Source: an uncultured Paracoccaceae bacterium (GTDB lineage: Bacteria; Pseudomonadota; Alphaproteobacteria; Rhodobacterales; Rhodobacteraceae). Taken from it: DNA of 64,000 nucleotides. Shown piece after piece: positions 60,345 through 64,000 of the stretch. The DNA lies in NCBI GenBank assembly GCA_947500005.1, contig CANMQJ010000021.1:24727-88726 (forward strand). Direction: 5' to 3'. Below the pieces are notes generated by a model. That model did not search any database. It had not been told where the DNA came from and saw only the letters and a list, made by a program, of their open reading frames with translations. Position 1 is the stretch's first letter. Each line of letters opens with the position of its first letter. The translations under genes were made by a program, and so were the position numbers.

Positions 60345-62622
60345 TTGCGCCCTCGATTGGCAGTTGAAACACGAATACCGAGCCGGTCATTTTGGGTTCG
60401 GCCCAGATCCGACCCTCATGTGCCTCGATGATTGACCGGACCAAAGAGAGGCCTATCCCCATGCCCTGCGTTGTCGATGTGTTGAACGGTTCGAACAGGT
60501 ATTTGTGCTGTTCCGGTGGAATCCCATGCCCGGTATCACGGACATACACCGTGACCCAAGCGCCCGAATTTATCACTTCGACGGTCAGTTTTTGTACCTT
60601 TGACTCCTGCATTGCCGTAATGCTGTTACGGACCAGGTTGAGCATGACCTGTCCGACTTGCACCGGGTCTGCCAGGATCCGGGGAATAGACTGGTCCAGC
60701 AGCAGATTGACTTGAAGCCTCGGCAGATCGACATAAGCGAGCGCAAGGTCGATGCCCTGCTGTATCGCCTTGTTCAGGTCGATGTATTCGGCGTTCAGAT
60801 CGCCCGCAGATATGAAATTCCGCATGCGGCGCATCAGGTCGCCTGCCCTTGTTGTCTCGGCAACGGCCTCGTCAATGAGAAGCGCCGCCCGCTCCGGAAT
60901 CACAACGTCAGCATTCCTCAATTCCTGGCGGCAGGCGCTGATGAAGTTTGAAATCGCCGACAGGGGCTGGTTTAACTCGTGCGCGATCGCCGAGGCAAGT
61001 TCGCCCATCGAACTGGCCCGCGAGGCATCGAGAAGTGCGTGTCGCAAGCGGGTTTCCTGCGCTTCCGCAGCCCTTTGCGCTTCGAGCGCGGCGCGCTCGT
61101 GTTCCAGGCTGTTCAGGGCGAAAAGTGCCCTGCGCAGAATACGCAGCGCATCACGGTCCATTGTTGCGAAGGGGCGGCTCTGGCCGTGTCGTTCCTCGCG
61201 CCAGAGCGCAAAGGACCCGCGCGGTGACAGCCGCGTAACGCCGTTCTCCGTGGTGGTCTCGACTTTGCCGGGCTTGCCGGCCCACCGGATCGTCTGTTCG
61301 AAATCGCTGCGCAGAAAAACCAGGTAATCCCGGTCATCCTCGGACAGATCGAGAAGCGCGGCCCCAGCGGCCACCTTCATCTGCTCCTCGTCCATGTCGA
61401 TATGTTCCGACAGTTGCGCTGTTGTTGCTACCCCGTCCGCCTGCACCTTCCGGAGATCGGAAAAATCCGGCGGCGTGCTTGGGACCACCCCGAACGCGAC
61501 GACGTCATCGCCCAGAAAGAGCAACATCCCCTGCGCGTCGATCAATTGCATCAGCACCGTGGACCAGTCGTTTATGAGCGACCTTAGCGACGTGCCGCAA
61601 CGCGCTTGTTGCTCTATGCGAAAAGCTATCTTCTCGGCGGTAATGCTCTTCTGAAGCTGATTGGTACTCTCGATGCTTTGCAGCAGAGCAGAGGTCGTGC
61701 TCCCCAGGAGTTCGGCAAACCGCAACCGGCTCGAAGAGATCTCGCGCGGCTCGTAGTGATGGCAGGCGACCAGCCCCCAGAGCTGGTTGTTGGTGACCAG
61801 AGAAATCGAAAGACTTGCCGCCACGCCCATGTTGTTGAGGTACTCGACATGCACCGGAGCGACGGCGCGGAGCTTGGAAAACGTGAGATCCAGAGGACTT
61901 GCGGATGCCGCATCGGCAACGGCTCCCTTGCGGCTGATGATAGGCACCCGCTCACTGTTGATGTCGGGTATCGCACGCAGCACGTTCAGAAGGAAATGCC
62001 GCCGTGCCGGGTCGGGAATGTCGGAGGCAGGATAATGGAGGCCTAAGAAGCTGTCGGGCCGGTTGGTGCTCTCGGCGATTACCTCGCCATGCTTGTCCTC
62101 CGCGAACCTGTAGATCATCACCCGGTCAAAGCCGGTCACCTTGCGGATGATCCTCGCACTCGCATTGGCAAGTTCCTCGAGCGCACCCGGCTTGACGAGT
62201 TCCGAGATGAATTCCCGCCGCAGATATTCATCTTCCCATATGCGCGTCGGAGCCGGCTCGGGGTGCATCAGTTCGAGAATGATATGACCGTTGCTCCGGT
62301 GCGGCAGACATTCCAGATCTATCTGCGTGCCGTCCGGTCCGAAAAAACTGATAAACCACGGGCTGAGAAGTTCCGGATTGGAGGGCCCCAGCGTCAGGGC
62401 CCGCAACTGCCTTGCATTGCTCGCACCGATAAACTTGGCGATATCCTTTCCAAGGATCTGATCGGGCCCGGCCCCAATGTACGACGCCGTATTCCTGCTC
62501 GCGAATTCGACGGTGAAGCGGTCCTCGTCGATTGCAATCAGGGCACCATGAGGCTGGATCGCGCCGATCAGATGGATCGGCTCCTGGTCGCAGGTTTCGA
62601 GGTTGACGGTATCCAGCGTCAC
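60328..62622 (-). CDS. bphP: Bacteriophytochrome histidine kinase with FixL-like kinase core
   Basis: 764 residues: PAS-GAF-PHY photosensory module (about 15-495) and a histidine kinase. The chromophore Cys is at position 11 ('ETCDQEPIHLIGAIQPHG'), and the GAF carries 'LHYPASDIPDPARRHFLLNV' (PxSDIP) plus 'VEYLNNMGVAASLSISLV'. The kinase H-box 'SAIAHELNQPLSAISNF' is of FixL/HisKA type rather than HWE, followed by N-box 'LNLVRNSITAMQES' and G-box 'GHGIPPEQHKYLFEPF', 'GMGIGLSLVRSIIEAHEGRI'. No output PAS C-terminal to PHY. GTG start at 62622 overlaps the heme oxygenase stop (GTGA). Red/far-red sensor using the biliverdin made by its neighbour. Confidence 0.94.
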   Translation of the reverse strand: MTLDTVNLETCDQEPIHLIGAIQPHGALIAIDEDRFTVEFASRNTASYIGAGPDQILGKDIAKFIGASNARQLRALTLGPSNPELLSPWFISFFGPDGTQIDLECLPHRSNGHIILELMHPEPAPTRIWEDEYLRREFISELVKPGALEELANASARIIRKVTGFDRVMIYRFAEDKHGEVIAESTNRPDSFLGLHYPASDIPDPARRHFLLNVLRAIPDINSERVPIISRKGAVADAASASPLDLTFSKLRAVAPVHVEYLNNMGVAASLSISLVTNNQLWGLVACHHYEPREISSSRLRFAELLGSTTSALLQSIESTNQLQKSITAEKIAFRIEQQARCGTSLRSLINDWSTVLMQLIDAQGMLLFLGDDVVAFGVVPSTPPDFSDLRKVQADGVATTAQLSEHIDMDEEQMKVAAGAALLDLSEDDRDYLVFLRSDFEQTIRWAGKPGKVETTTENGVTRLSPRGSFALWREERHGQSRPFATMDRDALRILRRALFALNSLEHERAALEAQRAAEAQETRLRHALLDASRASSMGELASAIAHELNQPLSAISNFISACRQELRNADVVIPERAALLIDEAVAETTRAGDLMRRMRNFISAGDLNAEYIDLNKAIQQGIDLALAYVDLPRLQVNLLLDQSIPRILADPVQVGQVMLNLVRNSITAMQESKVQKLTVEVINSGAWVTVYVRDTGHGIPPEQHKYLFEPFNTSTTQGMGIGLSLVRSIIEAHEGRIWAEPKMTGSVFVFQLPIEGANGEQA

Positions 62623-63323
62623 GGCAACCTCGCATCGGATAGAGGGTGTGAACGGTCCAGCGGCGCAAGCCAGTCGCCCAAAAGCCGGAACGTGTCGCGG
62701 GCACCCTTTCTCAGGTCACTCACGGCGGTCCCCTCGGCCTCCAGATTTTCGAGGTATCTGTTGGTCATGAGCCAACGATTGCCCCCGACGGCCCGGCACC
62801 ATGACCAGAAACGCCGACCCGCCTGATCTTCACGCGCAAGCAACCGGCGCGCGGCGCGGTCGATGCGCGCGCCACCAAGTGTCGCGCCTTCAATCACGTA
62901 GAGTATTCCGCCCAGCGACGCCGCAGACACGATATCGAACGCCTCGCTGCATCGCGGGCTCTCTTCGATTGCCTCGGCGCTCAACCCCAGATCCGACAGG
63001 TCTTGTGCCAGATACCCGGCTCGTTCCGCGTAATCGTAACCCGCAGTGCAGGCCGCTCCACTTGAAATCGCGCGACAAATCGCCAGGTCAAGAGGCCGGT
63101 AAAACCCGTAAAGCCGCACGGTCAGATCCCGGTATTCACCGAGGCTCATGCTCTGGTTGAACAGTGCCAAAAAACAAGCGTGCTCGTGTAACCGTTCGTG
63201 TTGTTGATTCGTATGCGCGCGCAGTTGGTCGCGCAATGAGACATTGCAAGGTGAACCTGTGGCCGTAAGTCGAGTTGAATCCTTGGCCGTAAGCACGCGT
63301 TGCTCCAATCTTAGATTTGCCAT
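62619..63323 (-). CDS. bphO: Biliverdin-producing heme oxygenase
   Basis: About 234 residues with a heme oxygenase core: proximal His region 'LRAHTNQQHERLHEHACFLA', 'YRDLTVRLYGFYRPLDLAIC', and the distal Gly helix 'AASLGGILYVIEGATLGGAR'. It opens heme to biliverdin IXalpha, the phytochrome chromophore, matching its position just upstream of bphP with GTGA coupling. The N-terminus is uncertain: the ATG at 63323 is chosen, but the conserved domain begins about 35 residues later, and the frame stays open to 63485. Confidence 0.85.
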   Translation of the reverse strand: MANLRLEQRVLTAKDSTRLTATGSPCNVSLRDQLRAHTNQQHERLHEHACFLALFNQSMSLGEYRDLTVRLYGFYRPLDLAICRAISSGAACTAGYDYAERAGYLAQDLSDLGLSAEAIEESPRCSEAFDIVSAASLGGILYVIEGATLGGARIDRAARRLLAREDQAGRRFWSWCRAVGGNRWLMTNRYLENLEAEGTAVSDLRKGARDTFRLLGDWLAPLDRSHPLSDARLP

Positions 63324-63699
63324 TTCCAAGGAAAGCGTATCATGGATTTCGCACGCCCCAAGAAGTGAATGGCAAGCGTGCCAATATCCGCATCTGGAGA
63401 CATGTAGAACGTGCCGACCCAGCGGGCACAGGCCTTGTCTCCAGTCAAACAGCACTTCACGGCTCGCGCTGAACAGCTTCTGCATGCAACGCCTTGCGGC
63501 CTGTCGTCCTCGCTCTTAGCGCTCCGGGCCATCAACAACGTTAAGCCTTGCACCACACCGCGACTTTAACAGTACAATCGGCCCGCACATGGGTTATGCG
63601 GGTCTTCTCAGACGAACTTGGATGCCGCAGGAACAGTAGCCGGATAGTGCCCCGGGACGTGTTGTAGGAGCGCCGACCTTTGGAGAGGTCCGGGTCTGG
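63324..63699. other. Interval between heme oxygenase and IS256-type element
   Basis: No supported gene. It must contain the promoter of the bphO-bphP-fixJ transcript (minus strand); a possible operator of GTACGTAG type was looked for and not found. The transposase stop lies at 63700; terminal inverted repeats of the element were not recognised in this stretch. Confidence 0.4.
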
Positions 63700-64000
63700 T
63701 CAGGATGCCACTGCGGGCAGCCTGACGGTTGGATTGTCGGTGACGCGGGCCAGGGTTTCAAGCGACATGTATCGGCGCGCCACGGCCCACTCGTCGTTGG
63801 TCTCGAGCATCAGCGCGCCGACGAGGCGGAGGATGGCAGCGTCATTGGGAAAGATTCCGATGACATCCGCACGTCGTTTCACTTCACGGTTGACCCGTTC
63901 CAGTGGATTGGTGGAGGCGATCTGGGTCCAATGTTCGCGGGGGAACGACATGTAAGCGAGGACATCGTCGCAAGAGGCGTCCATCAGGGCACCGAGCTTG
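63700..64000 (-). mobile_element. IS256/mutator-type transposase, C-terminal part, cut by window edge
   Basis: The visible 100 residues are the family's conserved C-terminus: 'AYMSFPREHWTQIASTNPLE', 'RVNREVKRRADVIGIFPND', 'AAILRLVGALMLETNDEWAV' and 'ARRYMSLETLARVTDNPT'. In IS256 transposases the last catalytic Glu lies in the NPLERVNxExKRR segment, which is intact. The gene continues past base 64000, so completeness is unknown. Confidence 0.9.

Noticed and set aside
43335..64000. Prophage
   Set aside because: Only an integrase fragment is present; no capsid, terminase, tail or lysis genes are seen.
1..64000. CRISPR arrays or rRNA operon
   Set aside because: No regularly spaced repeats of CRISPR type and no rRNA-like sequence were noticed.

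Overview
The window reads as one contig of a GC-rich alphaproteobacterium, most likely a Rhodobacteraceae (roseobacter-type) member. The support is protein-level resemblance and synteny judged by eye: the rpoZ-rel-DUF2062-pdxJ order, fmt next to a tandem def cluster, the F0 operon atpI-B-E-F'-F with the duplicated b/b' subunits of phototroph-type alphaproteobacteria, a GTG-started smc, and very frequent 4-bp ATGA/GTGA stop-start overlaps.

Region 1 (1-24 kb) is mostly core housekeeping. A minus-strand block holds a CAP-domain protein, pdxJ, a DUF2062 membrane protein, the bifunctional (p)ppGpp enzyme rel, rpoZ and folK. A plus-strand block holds a NYN-domain protein, ispH, a DUF3429 membrane protein, a methyltransferase, rnhA and a TRIC-type channel protein. 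Next comes a minus-strand translation-processing operon in which three peptide deformylase paralogues precede fmt; the last paralogue has lost key catalytic residues. PatB/MalY aminotransferase, a glutathionyl-hydroquinone reductase, a stand-alone receiver, two cobalamin genes (CobD-type decarboxylase and CbiB), a lytic transglycosylase and smc follow.

Region 2 (22.8-43.3 kb) is metabolic and transport: an aminotransferase divergent from a GntR regulator, an orphan frameshifted pstB-like ATPase, the ATP synthase F0 operon, ArsR and LysR regulators with a DMT exporter and azoreductase, a dimethylglycine-dehydrogenase-like flavoprotein, a D-lactate/glycolate-type oxidase, gamma-glutamyltransferase, thpR, a 2-hydroxyacid dehydrogenase, a haloalkane dehalogenase-like hydrolase and a quinone reductase.

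Region 3 (43.3-64 kb) starts at a tRNA-Gln(TTG) gene and looks like a decaying accessory island. A tRNA-proximal integrase is cut by a decayed IS5-superfamily element, followed by a 5'-truncated IS5-type transposase and an exonuclease gene with an internal stop. The cargo is mostly signal transduction: two HWE-type histidine kinases, one of them the C-terminus of a CheB-CheR-PAS protein interrupted by an in-frame amber codon; a receiver protein; an AAA-ATPase/LuxR regulator split by a G7 homopolymer; an exported TPR protein divergent from a winged-helix/TPR regulator; and a light-sensing set. That set is a heme oxygenase, a bacteriophytochrome whose kinase resembles FixL, a FixJ-like regulator and a B12-binding protein preceded by a FixJ-like operator. 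The window ends inside an IS256-type transposase. No second att copy, CRISPR array or rRNA was seen.

The most interesting unit is the phytochrome/FixJ/B12 set at 58.7-63.3 kb, followed by the disrupted CheB-CheR-kinase and G-tract regulator genes. Those lesions may be real decay, switching devices or assembly errors, which the sequence alone cannot decide.
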